This document shows, one piece after another, positions 26,454 to 37,264 of a stretch of DNA of 64,000 bases. The notes beneath the pieces are model-generated. The model worked only from the letters and a program-made list of their open reading frames with translations, made no database searches and was not told where the DNA came from. The stretch is from Acidovorax soli. GTDB taxonomy: Bacteria > Pseudomonadota > Gammaproteobacteria > Burkholderiales > Burkholderiaceae_C. Each line of letters begins with the position of its first letter. The stretch's first letter is position 1. The DNA lies in assembly GCF_900107605.1 (NCBI RefSeq), contig NZ_FNQJ01000001.1:248001-312000 (forward strand), written 5' to 3'. Made by a program: the position numbers and the translations under genes.

Positions 26454-29051
26454 TCAGGCCGAAAGGGCTTGCAGCAACTCGGTCTCGATCTCGATCTGCC
26501 GGGCGTTGCTTTGCAGTTCCGGGCCCTGGATCAGGAAGGTGTCCTCGACGCGTTCGCCCAGCGTGCTCACCTTGGCCAGCTGCACGCTCAACTGGTGGCG
26601 GGCCAGGATACGAGCCACCAGGTAGAGCAAGCCGGCGCGATCGCTCGCCGAGATGGCCAGCAGCCAGCGCTGTGCTTTTTCGTCCGGGCGCAGCGTGACG
26701 CGGGGCGCCACCGGAAAGCTCTTGACACGGCGTGACACGCGCCGGGCGGCGGGGTCGGGCAGCGGGCCCCCGGTTTCGATGGCGCGCACCAGATCGTTTT
26801 CGACCATGTGCGTGAGTTCGCGGTAGTGGCCCGGCTGGTTGGAGGCAACGACCTGGAAGGTGTCGAGTGCGTGGCCATTGTTGGCCGTGTGCACGCGCGC
26901 ATCCAGAATGCTGAATCCCGCACGATCGAAGTAGCCGCAGATGCGGGCAAAAAGGTCGGCCCGGTCGGGTGCGTAAACCATGACCTGCAACCCTTCGCCC
27001 GCGAGCGACTGGCGTGCGCGCACCACCGGGTGGGCCGCACCCACATGGCGCGACAGGTGGCGGGTGTGCCAGGCGATGTCGGCGGCCTCGTGGCGCATGA
27101 AGTAGCTGACATCCAGCGTGGCCCACAGCGCCTTGTGGGCCTCGAAGGGCAGGGCGTTGAGTGCCAGCAGCACCAGCGCCTCGCGCTTGCGGGCCTCGAT
27201 TTCGGCCGCTGCGTCGGGCGCGCGCCCGCCCAGGGTGCGCAAGGTGGCGCGGTACAGGTCTTCGAGCAGCTTGCCTTTCCAGGCGTTCCAGACCTTGGGG
27301 CTGGTGCCGCGGATGTCGGCCACGGTGAGCAGGTACATGGCCGTGAGCTTGCGCTCGTCACCCACGCGCTGCGCAAAGGCGGCGATCACGTCGGGGTCGC
27401 TCAGGTCCTGCTTTTGCGCCACGGTGCTCATGGTGAGGTGCTCGCGCACCAGGAACTCGATGAGCCGGGCGTCTTGCCGGGCCACACCATGCTGGCGGCA
27501 AAAGCGGCGCACTTCCGTGGCGCCTATCAGCGAATGGTCACCACCGCGGCCCTTGCCGATGTCATGGAACAGCGCGGCGATGTACAGGATCCAGGGCTTG
27601 TCCCAGCCTGCGGCGAGCTGCGAGCAGAACGGGTATTCATGCGCGTGCTCGGCCATGAAGAAGCGGCGCATGTTGCGCAGCACCATCAGGATGTGCTGGT
27701 CCACGGTATAGACGTGGAACAGGTCATGCTGCATCTGCCCCACGATGCCGCGAAACGCCCACAGGTAGCGCCCCAGCACCGAGGTCTGGTTCATGAGCCG
27801 CATGGCATGCGTGATGCCCGAGGGCTGCTGCAGGATGCGCATGAAGGCGGCGCGGTTGACCGGGTCACGCCGAAAGGCGCCGTCCATCACGCCGCGTGCG
27901 TTGTACAGCGCGCGCAGCGTGCGCACCGAGAGATCCTTGAGTCCCACCGTGGTCTGGTAGAGCAGGAAGGTCTCCAGAATCGCGTGCGGGTCGCGCTCGT
28001 ACAGGTCATCGCTGGCCACTTCGATGAGCCCGGCTTTCTCGAAAAAGCGCGCGTTGATCGGCCGCGGTTCATGGGTCGATGGACTCAGGCGCTCTTCGAT
28101 GTTGAGCAGCAGGATCTGGCTGAGCTGCGACACGGCCTTGGCCGCCCAGTAATAGCGGCGCATCAGGGTTTCACTGGCGCGCATGGGCAGGCGTGTGCCA
28201 TCGGGCGCTTGCGACCGGTAGCCAAACGATTCGGCCACGGCCGTCTGCAGGTCGAAAACCAGCCGGTCCTCGTGCCGGCCGGCGGCGGCGTGCAGGCGGG
28301 CACGGATCAGGCACAGCAGGGCCTCGTTGCGTTCGATCTGGCGCACCTCGAACGCCGTGGCCAGGCCGCTGGCCGCCAGCTCCTTCCAGGTGCTGCCCAG
28401 GCCTGCGGCGCGCGCCACCCACAGGATCATCTGCAGGTCGCGCAGCCCTCCGGGCGACTCCTTGCAGTTGGGTTCCAGCGCGTAGGGCGTGTTTTCGTAT
28501 TTGGTATGCCGCTGGCGCATTTCCAGCGTCTTGGCCACCAGAAAGGCCTGCGCGTCCATCTGGGCGCCGTATTGCTGGCGGAACTGCGCAAACAGGGCCG
28601 GGTTGCCACAGACCAGGCGCGACTCCAGCAACGAGGTCTGCACCGTCACATCCAGCGCCGCCTCGGCCAGGCACTCTGCCACCGTGCGCACGCTGGAGCC
28701 GATTTCCAGGCCCGCATCCCAGCAACTGCCAATGAAGCTTTCCAGCCGGGTGCGCAGTTCGCATCCTGCCTCTGGCGTGCTGCCTTCGGGCAGCAGCACC
28801 AGCACATCGACGTCGGAAAAGGGAAAAAGCTGGTCCCGTCCAAAACCGCCCACCGCCACCAGGGCCAGGTCAGGTGGAAGCTGGGCGCGTTGCCACAAGG
28901 TCTGCAGCAAGCCGCCCGCCAGGGTGGAGAGCTTGCGCAGCATCACGCGGATGCCACGGGTTGAGGCGCCTGTGGCCTGCATGCTGGCCAGCAGGGCTGC
29001 CTTGTCGAGGCGGTAGGCGTCCCGCAGGGCGTGGATTTCGGTCATGGGCAA
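26454..29051 (-). CDS. glnD: Bifunctional PII uridylyltransferase / uridylyl-removing enzyme
   Basis: Senses glutamine and adds or removes UMP on PII proteins, setting nitrogen regulation. The 865-residue protein has the nucleotidyltransferase motif GGFGRDQLFPFSDVDVLVL (about 67-85), the HD hydrolase motif LFHDIGKGRGGDHS (about 490-503), and two C-terminal ACT domains (DRADLFARICGYFDRAGFSI and DRAGLLYLVARILARHQLSV). A second ATG two codons in (MTEIHALRD) is an alternative start. It follows map on the same strand by 66 bp, a pairing common in Burkholderiales. Confidence 0.96.
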   Translation of the reverse strand: MPMTEIHALRDAYRLDKAALLASMQATGASTRGIRVMLRKLSTLAGGLLQTLWQRAQLPPDLALVAVGGFGRDQLFPFSDVDVLVLLPEGSTPEAGCELRTRLESFIGSCWDAGLEIGSSVRTVAECLAEAALDVTVQTSLLESRLVCGNPALFAQFRQQYGAQMDAQAFLVAKTLEMRQRHTKYENTPYALEPNCKESPGGLRDLQMILWVARAAGLGSTWKELAASGLATAFEVRQIERNEALLCLIRARLHAAAGRHEDRLVFDLQTAVAESFGYRSQAPDGTRLPMRASETLMRRYYWAAKAVSQLSQILLLNIEERLSPSTHEPRPINARFFEKAGLIEVASDDLYERDPHAILETFLLYQTTVGLKDLSVRTLRALYNARGVMDGAFRRDPVNRAAFMRILQQPSGITHAMRLMNQTSVLGRYLWAFRGIVGQMQHDLFHVYTVDQHILMVLRNMRRFFMAEHAHEYPFCSQLAAGWDKPWILYIAALFHDIGKGRGGDHSLIGATEVRRFCRQHGVARQDARLIEFLVREHLTMSTVAQKQDLSDPDVIAAFAQRVGDERKLTAMYLLTVADIRGTSPKVWNAWKGKLLEDLYRATLRTLGGRAPDAAAEIEARKREALVLLALNALPFEAHKALWATLDVSYFMRHEAADIAWHTRHLSRHVGAAHPVVRARQSLAGEGLQVMVYAPDRADLFARICGYFDRAGFSILDARVHTANNGHALDTFQVVASNQPGHYRELTHMVENDLVRAIETGGPLPDPAARRVSRRVKSFPVAPRVTLRPDEKAQRWLLAISASDRAGLLYLVARILARHQLSVQLAKVSTLGERVEDTFLIQGPELQSNARQIEIETELLQALSA

Positions 29052-29117
29052 GGGAATGGAAGAAAGCGATGGGCCATGACCTGGGCAAGCAAGAGTCGTG
29101 CTCGCGGCAGGCGCACC

Positions 29118-29933
29118 TCAGGTGGCCGTGGCGGTCACAAAGGCGGGCAGCGGGGGCGAACCGGCCGACAAAGTCATCACCTCGTAGCCGGTCTCGGTGA
29201 CCAGCACCGTGTGTTCCCACTGCGCCGACAGGCTGTGGTCCTTGGTGACGATGGTCCAGCCATCGTTGCCGAACTCCTTGATCTCGCGCCGGCCGGCGTT
29301 GATCATGGGCTCGATGGTGAACACCATGCCGGGCCTGAGTTCTTCGAGCGTGCCGGGGCGGCCGTAGTGCAGTACCTGGGGCTCCTCGTGGAACACCTTG
29401 CCGATGCCGTGGCCGCAAAACTCGCGCACCACCGAGAAGCCATGCCCTTCGGCAAATTTCTGGATGGCGTGACCGATGTCGCCCAGGTGCGCGCCGGGCC
29501 GCACCTGCTGGATGCCCAGCCACATGGCGTCGTAGGTCAGGGCGGACAGTCGCTTGGCGGCAATCGAGCATTCGCCAATCAGGTACATGCGGCTGTTGTC
29601 GCCATACCAGCCATCCTTGGTGATGACGGTGACGTCCACATTGACGATGTCGCCCTTCTTCAAGGGCTTGTCATTGGGGATGCCGTGGCACACCACATGG
29701 TTGACCGAGGTGCACAGTGCACCGGGATAGGGTGGGTAGCCCGGTGGCTGGTAGCCCACGGTGGCCGAGATGGTGCCTTGCTGGGCCATGCATTCGGCGC
29801 CCAGGCGGTCGATTTCCTTGGTGGTGATGCCGGGTTTGATGTGCGGCGCGATGTAGTCCAGCACTTCAGAGGCCAGGCGGCAGGCGAGGCGCATGCCGGC
29901 GATGTCCTCCGCGGTTTTGATGGTGATACTCAT
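29118..29933 (-). CDS. map: Methionine aminopeptidase, type I
   Basis: Removes the N-terminal methionine from new proteins. The 271-residue enzyme has the substrate histidine in SVNHVVCHGIPND (about 77-89) and metal ligands in KKGDIVNVDVTVI and GWYGDNSRMY. The later ligands are in FCGHGIGKVFHEEP, MVFTIEPMIN and QWEHTVLVT. I chose MSITIKTAEDIAGM, the family N terminus; the 30038 start adds unrelated residues. It is divergent from purL and upstream of glnD. Confidence 0.96.
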   Translation of the reverse strand: MSITIKTAEDIAGMRLACRLASEVLDYIAPHIKPGITTKEIDRLGAECMAQQGTISATVGYQPPGYPPYPGALCTSVNHVVCHGIPNDKPLKKGDIVNVDVTVITKDGWYGDNSRMYLIGECSIAAKRLSALTYDAMWLGIQQVRPGAHLGDIGHAIQKFAEGHGFSVVREFCGHGIGKVFHEEPQVLHYGRPGTLEELRPGMVFTIEPMINAGRREIKEFGNDGWTIVTKDHSLSAQWEHTVLVTETGYEVMTLSAGSPPLPAFVTATAT

Positions 29934-30135
29934 GCCGCAATTATCCCATCGCACCTCAAGCCTTGCCGGGCAGGGGCATGGGCGGTGGGCTGCTCCCGGT
30001 AAAATGGCGGGCTGCGCCAAAAGCATCCCTTGCGTCATCTGACCGGGCAGTGGCCGCCTCTGCGGGGTGGCCGCACCCGGTGACGCAGGAGGCCCGTCGC
30101 ACCTTATCCCCTCTCATTTCGAACAGGCCGCTACC

Positions 30136-33100
30136 GTGACCTTGCACATGACCACGCTGGCGGGCGGCAACGCCCTCAGCTCCTTTCGCGCCCAGCAACT
30201 TCAACCCGCTCTGGAGGCCATTCACCCCCGGATCAGCGGCATTGCGGCACGCTTCGTGCACCTGATCGCTACCGATGCGGCCCCCACGCCCTCCGAAAAA
30301 GAGCGCCTGGCAGCGCTGCTGACCTACGGCGATCCGTATGCTGGCCCTGCCGACGGTACCGTCCTCATCGTCACACCGCGCCTGGGCACGCTCTCGCCCT
30401 GGGCTTCCAAGGCCACCGACATCGCGCGCAATTGCGGCCTGGCCATTCGCCGGGTCGAGCGCATCACCGAATACCATGTCAGTCTCAAGGCCAGCCTGCT
30501 GGGCAAGGCGCCCGAGCTGAGTGCCGAGCAACTGGCCCAGGTGGCCGCCCTGCTGCACGACCGCATGACCGAATCGGTGGTGGCCGACCGCAGCGCCGCT
30601 GCCGCGCTGTTCACCGAGCTGCAACCCGTGCCCATGGAGCATGTGGACGTGCTGGCCGGTGGCCGCGCTGCGCTGGAAGCCGCCAACACCCGCTTTGGCC
30701 TGGCGCTGGCCGATGATGAAATCGACTACCTCGTGACCGCCTTCACGGGCCTGAAGCGCAACCCCACCGATGTGGAGCTGATGATGTTCGCGCAGGCCAA
30801 CAGCGAACACTGCCGCCACAAAATCTTCAACGCCGAGTTCACCATCGACGGCGTGGCGCAGGACAAGAGCCTGTTCGGCATGATCCGCAACACGCACCAG
30901 CTGGCGCCCCAGCACACGGTGATCGCGTATTCGGACAACGCCTCGGTGATGGAAGGCCATCAGGTGGAGCGTTTTGTGGCAAAGATGGCCGTAAGCGCCC
31001 GTGAATCAATTGCCAATAGCTATCAAAAGAGCAGCGTTAGCCAGCATGTGCTGATGAAGGTGGAGACGCACAACCACCCCACGGCCATCTCGCCGTTCCC
31101 GGGCGCATCCACCGGCGCGGGTGGCGAGATCCGCGACGAAGGCGCTACCGGCCGGGGCTCCAAGCCCAAGGCCGGTTTGACCGGGTTTACCGTCTCCAAG
31201 CTGTGGGGCAGCACCGTGGGCAAGCCCGAGCACATTGCCAGCCCGCTGCAGATCATGGTCGAAGGCCCTCTGGGTGGCGCGGCGTTCAACAACGAATTCG
31301 GCCGCCCCAATCTGAACGGCTACTTCCGCGAGTACGAGCAAAACGTCGGTGGCGTTCAGCGCGGCTACCACAAGCCCATCATGATCGCGGGCGGCGTGGG
31401 CGTGATCGATGCCGAGCTGACGAAGAAGATCGAATTCCCTGCCGGCTCGCTGCTCATCCAGCTGGGCGGCCCCGGCATGCGCATCGGCATGGGCGGCAGC
31501 GCCGCCAGCTCCATGGCCACCGGCACCAATGCGGTCGAGCTGGACTTCGACTCTGTGCAGCGTGGCAACCCCGAGATCGAGCGCCGTGCGCAAGAGGTCA
31601 TCAACCACTGTTGGGCGCAGGGCGCGGCCAACCCCATCCTCGCCATCCACGACGTGGGTGCGGGTGGTTTGTCGAATGCGTTCCCCGAGTTGACCAACGA
31701 TGCAGGCCGTGGCGCACGCTTCGATTTGCGTGCCGTGCAGCTCGAAGAATCGGGCATGGCGCCCAAGGAAATCTGGAGCAACGAGTCGCAAGAGCGCTAT
31801 GTGCTGGCGATTGCGCCCGAATCCCTGCCGCTGTTCCAGGCCTTTTGCGAACGCGAGCGCTGCCCGTTTGCCGTGATCGGCACGGCCACCGAAGAGCGCC
31901 AGCTGGTGCTGCACGACCCTGCCGCCACGGCAGAAGACCAAAAGCTGCCCGTGGACATGCCCATGAACGTGCTGCTGGGCAAGCCGCCCAAGATGCACCG
32001 CGACGTGAAGACCGTGGTGCGCGAATTCGCACCGATGGACTTGACCGGCGTGCCGCTGCAAAAGGCCGTGATCGACGTGCTGGCCCACCCCACGGTCGCC
32101 TCCAAGCGCTTCCTCATCACCATTGGCGACCGCACCGTGGGCGGCCTCAGCCACCGCGACCAGATGGTCGGCCCCTGGCAGGTGCCCGTGGCCGATTGCG
32201 CCGTGACGCTGGCCGACTACCGTGGCTTTGCCGGCGAGGCCATGAGCATGGGCGAGCGCACGCCGCTGGCCGCCATCAACGCGCCCGCATCGGGCCGCAT
32301 GGCGGTGGCTGAAGCCATCACCAACCTGCTGGCTGCGCCCATCGAATTGCCGCGTGTGAAGCTGTCGGCCAACTGGATGGCCGCCTGCGGCGAGCCCGGC
32401 GAAGACGCTGCGCTGTACGAAACCGTGAAGGCCGTGGGCATGGAGCTGTGCCCCGCTTTAGGCGTGTCCATCCCCGTGGGCAAGGACAGCCTGTCCATGC
32501 GCACCCAGTGGAACGAAGGTTCGGACAAGAAGAAGGTCACGTCCCCCGTCAGTCTGATCGTGAGCGCCTTCGCCTCGCTGTCCGACGTGCGCGGCACGCT
32601 CACGCCCCAGCTCGATGCCACCGAGGCCGACACCACGCTGGTGCTGATCGACCTGGGCAAAGGCCAGAACCGCATGGGCGGCAGCATCCTGGGCCAGACG
32701 CTGGAGCAAAGCGGCGACGTGGTGCCCGATGTGGACGACCCGCAAGACCTGGTCAACCTGGTCAACGCCGTGAACGCGCTGCGCGCCAAGGGCCAGATAC
32801 TGGCCTACCACGACCGCAGCGATGGCGGCCTGCTGGCGGCGGCCGCCGAAATGGCCTTTGCCGGCCACGTGGGCGTGGCGCTGAACGTGGACATGCTGGT
32901 CACCGAGGGCGACGGCATCAGCGATAGCCGCATGGAAACCGGAGACGCCAAGAACTGGGCGCAGCAAGTCAGCGCGCGCCGCGAAGAACTCACGCTCAAG
33001 GCCCTGTTCAATGAAGAACTGGGGGTGCTGCTGCAGGTGCGCACCGCAGAGCGCAACGACGTGATGCAGACGCTGCGTGAGCATGGCCTGTCCAGGTTCA

Positions 33101-34143
33101 GCCATTTCGTCGGCAAGACGCGCCCGGCATCGTCCAGCATCGATGCGGGCAAGGGCGAGCTGCAGGTCTGGCGTGACGCCAAGGCCGTGTTCAGCGCGCC
33201 GCTGGCCGACCTGCACCAGGTGTGGGACGCCGTGAGCTGGAAGATCTGCCAGCAGCGCGACAACCCCGCCAATGCCGATGCCGAGCACGCCGCAGCGGGC
33301 GATCCCGCCGACCCCGGCCTGCATGTGCAGCTCACGTTCGATGCTGCCGACAACGTGGCTGCGCCGTACCTGAACCTGGCCCGCCCCAAGGTCGCCATCC
33401 TGCGCGAGCAGGGGGTGAACTCGCACGTCGAGATGGCCTACGCCTTCACCGAGGCGGGCTTCGAGGCATTCGACGTGCACATGACCGACCTGCAGACCGG
33501 CCGCGTCAAGCTCGAAGACTTCAAGGGCGTGGTCGCCTGCGGCGGCTTCAGCTATGGCGACACGCTGGGCGCGGGCATTGGCTGGGCGCGCTCCATCACG
33601 TTCAACCCCGTGCTGGCCGCGCAGTTCCAGGGCTTCTTTGGCCGCAGCGACACGTTCGGCCTGGGCGTGTGCAACGGCTGCCAGATGTTTGCCGAACTGG
33701 CTGACATCATCCCCGGCGCGCAGGATTGGCCGCGTTTTACGACCAACCAGAGCGAGCGCTTCGAGGCCCGCCTCTCGCTGGTGGAAGTGCTGGAGTCCCC
33801 CAGCCTGTTCTTGCAAGGCATGGCGGGCAGCCGCCTGCCGATCGCCGTGGCGCACGGCGAGGGTTATGCCAACTTCAAGTACCGGGGCAACGCCGACAAG
33901 GCCATTGCCGCCATGCGCTACGTGGACAACCACGGCCGCGCGACCGAGCAGTACCCGTTCAATCCCAACGGCAGCGCGGGTGGCTTGACCGCCGTGACCA
34001 CGGCCGACGGCCGCTTCACGGCCATGATGCCGCACCCCGAGCGGGTCTTCCGCAATGTGCAGATGAGCTGGACCAGCGAAGACCAGGCGCAGTACAGCGG
34101 CTGGATGCGCATCTGGCGCAACGCGCGCAAGTGGGTAGGGTGA
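30136..34143 (+). CDS. purL: Phosphoribosylformylglycinamidine synthase PurL (large type)
   Basis: Fourth step of purine synthesis: converts FGAR to FGAM with glutamine and ATP. It is the single-chain form, about 1335 residues. Motifs include [51 protein letters not shown] (about 328-340) and the C-terminal glutaminase with [10 protein letters not shown] (nucleophile near 1179). I chose GTG at 30136 ([21 protein letters not shown]); ATG at 30148 is the alternative. Residues about 285-299 ([14 protein letters not shown]) are encoded by AT-richer, rare-codon sequence resembling the repeat family. Confidence 0.96.
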   Translation: MTLHMTTLAGGNALSSFRAQQLQPALEAIHPRISGIAARFVHLIATDAAPTPSEKERLAALLTYGDPYAGPADGTVLIVTPRLGTLSPWASKATDIARNCGLAIRRVERITEYHVSLKASLLGKAPELSAEQLAQVAALLHDRMTESVVADRSAAAALFTELQPVPMEHVDVLAGGRAALEAANTRFGLALADDEIDYLVTAFTGLKRNPTDVELMMFAQANSEHCRHKIFNAEFTIDGVAQDKSLFGMIRNTHQLAPQHTVIAYSDNASVMEGHQVERFVAKMAVSARESIANSYQKSSVSQHVLMKVETHNHPTAISPFPGASTGAGGEIRDEGATGRGSKPKAGLTGFTVSKLWGSTVGKPEHIASPLQIMVEGPLGGAAFNNEFGRPNLNGYFREYEQNVGGVQRGYHKPIMIAGGVGVIDAELTKKIEFPAGSLLIQLGGPGMRIGMGGSAASSMATGTNAVELDFDSVQRGNPEIERRAQEVINHCWAQGAANPILAIHDVGAGGLSNAFPELTNDAGRGARFDLRAVQLEESGMAPKEIWSNESQERYVLAIAPESLPLFQAFCERERCPFAVIGTATEERQLVLHDPAATAEDQKLPVDMPMNVLLGKPPKMHRDVKTVVREFAPMDLTGVPLQKAVIDVLAHPTVASKRFLITIGDRTVGGLSHRDQMVGPWQVPVADCAVTLADYRGFAGEAMSMGERTPLAAINAPASGRMAVAEAITNLLAAPIELPRVKLSANWMAACGEPGEDAALYETVKAVGMELCPALGVSIPVGKDSLSMRTQWNEGSDKKKVTSPVSLIVSAFASLSDVRGTLTPQLDATEADTTLVLIDLGKGQNRMGGSILGQTLEQSGDVVPDVDDPQDLVNLVNAVNALRAKGQILAYHDRSDGGLLAAAAEMAFAGHVGVALNVDMLVTEGDGISDSRMETGDAKNWAQQVSARREELTLKALFNEELGVLLQVRTAERNDVMQTLREHGLSRFSHFVGKTRPASSSIDAGKGELQVWRDAKAVFSAPLADLHQVWDAVSWKICQQRDNPANADAEHAAAGDPADPGLHVQLTFDAADNVAAPYLNLARPKVAILREQGVNSHVEMAYAFTEAGFEAFDVHMTDLQTGRVKLEDFKGVVACGGFSYGDTLGAGIGWARSITFNPVLAAQFQGFFGRSDTFGLGVCNGCQMFAELADIIPGAQDWPRFTTNQSERFEARLSLVEVLESPSLFLQGMAGSRLPIAVAHGEGYANFKYRGNADKAIAAMRYVDNHGRATEQYPFNPNGSAGGLTAVTTADGRFTAMMPHPERVFRNVQMSWTSEDQAQYSGWMRIWRNARKWVG
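30988..31032 (-). repeat. Repeat-like segment inside purL, copy K
   Basis: The minus strand reads CTCTTTTGATAGCTATTGGC, then AATTGATTCACGGGCGCTTA and CGGC, following the layout TTGATAGCT-TTGC-GCGCTTA. In the purL frame it uses codons uncommon in the gene (GTA, TCA, ATT, TAT, CAA). The frame stays open. Confidence 0.55.
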
Positions 34144-34146
34144 GAG

Positions 34147-34212
34147 TTTTTTGCTATTGAAATAGCAGCTTGGTGCGCATGCTGTATAAGTGTTAGACGC
34201 TATTTTTGTATG
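34147..34212 (+). repeat. Intergenic hairpin repeat, copy G
   Basis: GCTATTGAAATAGCAGCTTG is followed by GTGCGC, a spacer and TATAAGTGTTAGACGC. It fills the gap after purL and could act as its terminator, since a T-rich stretch follows. Confidence 0.65.
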
Positions 34213-34243
34213 TAAACATCTCTTCGAACTCTGGGAGTGATCC

Positions 34244-35233
34244 ATGGCCGCTGGCAGCCTTCTCGCCTTGTTGGACGACATCGCCACCGTCCTCGACGAT
34301 GTGGCCCTCATGACCAAGGTCGCTGCCAGGAAAAGTGCCGCCATGGCCGACGACGTGTCGGTCATGACCAAGGTGGCGGCACAAAAGACGGCGGGCGTGC
34401 TGGGCGACGATCTGGCGCTCAATGCCCAGCAGGTCACCGGCGTGCGCGCCGAGCGCGAAATTCCTGTGGTCTGGGCCGTGGCCAAGGGTTCGCTGGTGAA
34501 CAAGGCGATTCTGGTACCGGCGGCGCTGCTGATCAGTGCCTTCGCGCCCTGGGCGGTGACACCGCTGCTCATGGTGGGTGGCGCCTTTTTGTGCTTTGAG
34601 GGGTTTGAGAAGCTGGCGCACAAGTTTTTGCACAGCACCCAGCACGACGAGGCCGTGCGCGAAAGCCATGCCCAGGCCAATGCCAACCCGGCCGTGGACC
34701 TGGTTGCGTTCGAGAAGGACAAGATCAAGGGCGCGGTGCGCACTGATTTCATCCTGTCGGCGGAAATCATTGCCATCACCCTGGGCACGGTGGCCAGTGC
34801 GCCGTTTGTGCAACAGGTGGCGGTGCTGGCTGGCATTGCGGTGGTCATGACGATAGGTGTTTATGGCTTCGTGGCGGGCATCGTCAAGCTCGACGACCTG
34901 GGGCTGTGGCTCAACAACAAGCCGGGTGCCACGGCCCGTGCGCTGGGCGCGGGCATTGTGCGTGCCGCGCCCTGGTTGATGAAGGCGCTCTCGGTAGCGG
35001 GCACGGCGGCCATGTTTCTGGTCGGCGGCGGCATTCTGGTGCACGGTGTTCCGGCGCTGCAACACGCCGTGGAGGGCGTGGGTGTGGCGGCGGCGCTTTG
35101 GCCTGTGGGCGGCCTGTGGGCGGTGCTGGTTCCCAACCTGCTCAATGCCGTGATCGGCATCGTGGCGGGCGGCCTGGTGGTGGTGGGCGTGACGCTGGTG
35201 AACCGGCTGCGCAAGGGTGCTACAGCCCCTTGA
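34244..35233 (+). CDS. DUF808 (YedI-like) inner-membrane protein
   Basis: A 329-residue protein. Its N-terminal polar region repeats [20 protein letters not shown] and [20 protein letters not shown] (about 8-52), a hallmark of DUF808 proteins. Several membrane helices follow ([60 protein letters not shown] and others). No enzyme motif is visible and the function is unknown. GGAGTGATCC precedes the ATG. Gene neighbours on both sides are unrelated by known function. Confidence 0.9.
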   Translation: MAAGSLLALLDDIATVLDDVALMTKVAARKSAAMADDVSVMTKVAAQKTAGVLGDDLALNAQQVTGVRAEREIPVVWAVAKGSLVNKAILVPAALLISAFAPWAVTPLLMVGGAFLCFEGFEKLAHKFLHSTQHDEAVRESHAQANANPAVDLVAFEKDKIKGAVRTDFILSAEIIAITLGTVASAPFVQQVAVLAGIAVVMTIGVYGFVAGIVKLDDLGLWLNNKPGATARALGAGIVRAAPWLMKALSVAGTAAMFLVGGGILVHGVPALQHAVEGVGVAAALWPVGGLWAVLVPNLLNAVIGIVAGGLVVVGVTLVNRLRKGATAP

Positions 35234-35365
35234 TGCCGGGGTGCATGTGCCGCACCACGCTCAGGGTAACTACCAGGATTTTGACCTGAGGCAAGGTTGA
35301 CCATTTTGCTAACAGGCTCAATTGCGGTACGGGGGTCGTCCCCGTTCAACCGCATCGAGTTCTGT

Positions 35366-35956
35366 ATGAAAAAAAATCTGCTGGCTGTCGCCGTTCTGTG
35401 TGCATTGACCTCTGGCGCTGCCTTTGCGCAACAGGTCGAAAGCCCCTGGCTGGTGCGCGTGCGCGCCGTTCATCTGGACAGTGCCAACAAGGACAGCACG
35501 GGGCTGGGCCTGTCGATCAACAACAAGACGATTCCTGAATTCGACATCACGTACTTCTTCAACAAGAACGTGGCTGCCGAGCTGGTCCTCACGGTGCCTC
35601 AAAAGCACGACGTGCGTTCCAACGGCACCAACATTGGCACCCTCAAGCACCTGCCACCTTCGCTGCTGCTGCAGTACCACTTTGATGCCCCCGGCTTCAA
35701 GCCCTATGTGGGCGCTGGTGTCAACTACACGCGCTTTTCCAGCCTGAACCTGCCCGCCGGCGTGGGCATTGACCGCAACAGCTGGGGCGGTGCCCTGCAA
35801 GTGGGCGTGGACATCCCACTCAACAAGAACCTGTCGCTGAACTTCGACGTGAAGAAGGTCTACATCAAGACCGATGTGTTTGCGGGCGGCGTCAAGGCAG
35901 GTACCTTCAAGGTCGATCCCGTGCTGGTGGGTGTGGGTCTCGGCTGGCGCTTCTGA
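35366..35956 (+). CDS. ompW: OmpW-family outer-membrane beta-barrel protein
   Basis: A 196-residue protein with a clear signal peptide (MKKNLLAVAVLCALTSGAAFA, cleavage before QQVES; here 21 residues described in part as MKKNLLAVAVLCALTSGAAF). The mature barrel shows SPWLVRVRAVHLDSANKD, FDITYFFNKNVAAELVLTVP, FKPYVGAGVNYTRFS and the terminal VLVGVGLGWRF ending in Phe, needed for outer-membrane assembly. OmpW barrels are eight-stranded with a hydrophobic channel. Regulation is often by oxygen or stress, but I see no clear FNR site upstream. It ends at a hairpin terminator. Confidence 0.93.
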   Translation: MKKNLLAVAVLCALTSGAAFAQQVESPWLVRVRAVHLDSANKDSTGLGLSINNKTIPEFDITYFFNKNVAAELVLTVPQKHDVRSNGTNIGTLKHLPPSLLLQYHFDAPGFKPYVGAGVNYTRFSSLNLPAGVGIDRNSWGGALQVGVDIPLNKNLSLNFDVKKVYIKTDVFAGGVKAGTFKVDPVLVGVGLGWRF

Positions 35957-36006
35957 TGCGAAGGCGCTGCCTGCGCGGCGCCTGGCATCACATGACTCCA
36001 AGGTGA

Positions 36007-36035
36007 AAAGGGCTGGCGCCTGCGCCGGCCTTTTT
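36007..36035 (+). terminator. Intrinsic terminator of ompW
   Basis: AAAGGGCTGGCGC and GCGCCGGCCTTTTT form a stem with one G-T pair around CT. It lies about 50 bp after the ompW stop codon. Confidence 0.8.
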
Positions 36036-36320
36036 CTTGATGGGGCGATTTTTCCCGGTCATCACCGATGCAGGAGCCGGGTGGCTGTGGGTTCTGATCG
36101 CCGAATGCTATACAAACAATAGCTGTTGGCGATTTGTGGGATTGCGCTACAACCAAAAAATCGTGAAATGGCATCAGGCCTTGCAATGCAAAGGCTGGCC
36201 GGTACGCTTGCGTGTGGGTGCAATCCTGCGTGGCCTGTCGTTGCAGGCTGTCACCCACGATGAACGCAGTGGGGGTAGCCTGTGGCATCGTTCACACCCC
36301 GATGCCCGACGCCCACCGCC
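36036..36320. other. Gap between ompW and egtD
   Basis: Apart from the repeat copy at 36104-36163, no gene or RNA is recognised. A frame opening at 36037 has no ribosome site and no recognisable protein. The egtD promoter should lie here. Confidence 0.4.
36104..36163 (+). repeat. Intergenic hairpin repeat, copy H
   Basis: ATGCTATACAAACAATAGCT is followed by GTTGGCGATT, a spacer and ATTGCGCTACAACC. Diverged, but in the order typical of the family. Confidence 0.5.
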
Positions 36321-37238
36321 ATGCACCCCACACACCCTAGCGCTATCACCGAAGGCCTGAACCAGCACCCCGCGCGCATCTCCCCCAAATATTTCTACGA
36401 TCAGCGCGGCTCGCTGCTGTTCGAGGCCATCACCCGCCTGCCTGAGTACTATCCCACACGCACCGAAAACGCCCTGATGCAGGCGCATGCCGCCGACATG
36501 GCCCAGCAGCTGGGCCCTGTGCGCACGGTGATCGAGCCGGGCGCCGGCAACTGCGAGAAGGCCAGCGTGCTGTGCCGCCGGGTGCGCCCCACCTGCTTTG
36601 TGGGGGTGGACATTTCGGTGGATTTCCTGCAAACGGCCGTGCAGCGCCTGCGTGCGGACATCCCGGGACTGGACGCGCGGGCGGTGGGCGGCGACATGAC
36701 CCAGGGCCTTGTGTTACCCGCCGACATTCCCCGAGCGGGGCGCCTGGTGTTCTATCCGGGTTCTTCCATTGGCAACTTCGACCCGCCCCATGCGCTCGAT
36801 CTGTTGCGCCACATGCGCGCGCTGGTGGACAGCGACGGCGGCTTGCTCATCGGCATTGATCTGCCCAAGGAGGTGGCGGTGCTCGAAGCCGCCTATGACG
36901 ACGCCGCAGGGGTCACGGCCGCCTTCAACCGCAACGTGCTCACGCACCTGAACCGCCTGATCGGCAGTGACTTTGTGGAAGAGCAGTGGGCCCATCGTGC
37001 CTTCTTCAACCGCGAGGCGTCGCGCATCGAGATGCACCTGGAGGCCCTCGCGCCGATTCGCGTGCGCTGGCCGGGCGGCGAGCGCTGCTTTGCGGCCGGC
37101 GAGCGCATCCATACCGAAAACAGCTACAAATACCCCCTTGCGGTGTTCACCACCCTGCTGGCCCAGGCGGGTTTTTCGCGTGCGCAGGCATGGACCGATG
37201 AACAGGGCTGGTTTGCCGTGGTGCATGCCCGCCCCTGA
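36321..37238 (+). CDS. egtD: L-histidine N-alpha-methyltransferase EgtD
   Basis: Trimethylates histidine to hercynine with SAM, the first step of ergothioneine synthesis. The 305-residue protein shows HPARISPKYFYDQRGSLLFE (about 15-34), TRLPEYYPTRTENALM, the SAM loop VIEPGAGNCEKASVL, LVFYPGSSIGNFDP and the C-terminal RIHTENSYKYPL, all standard for EgtD. I chose MHPTHPSAITEGL; the 36282 frame adds 13 unsupported residues. It lies 26 bp upstream of egtB and is surely co-transcribed. Confidence 0.95.
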   Translation: MHPTHPSAITEGLNQHPARISPKYFYDQRGSLLFEAITRLPEYYPTRTENALMQAHAADMAQQLGPVRTVIEPGAGNCEKASVLCRRVRPTCFVGVDISVDFLQTAVQRLRADIPGLDARAVGGDMTQGLVLPADIPRAGRLVFYPGSSIGNFDPPHALDLLRHMRALVDSDGGLLIGIDLPKEVAVLEAAYDDAAGVTAAFNRNVLTHLNRLIGSDFVEEQWAHRAFFNREASRIEMHLEALAPIRVRWPGGERCFAAGERIHTENSYKYPLAVFTTLLAQAGFSRAQAWTDEQGWFAVVHARP

Positions 37239-37264
37239 ACCCTCTGCTGGAGCGCTGTCTGGCC

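Noticed and set aside
32458-34848. A 796-residue minus-strand frame opposite purL and the DUF808 gene
   Set aside because: It crosses two unrelated genes and has no family likeness.
35234-35365. FNR/Anr box upstream of ompW
   Set aside because: TTGACC-type half sites occur, but none forms a proper TTGAT-N4-ATCAA palindrome.
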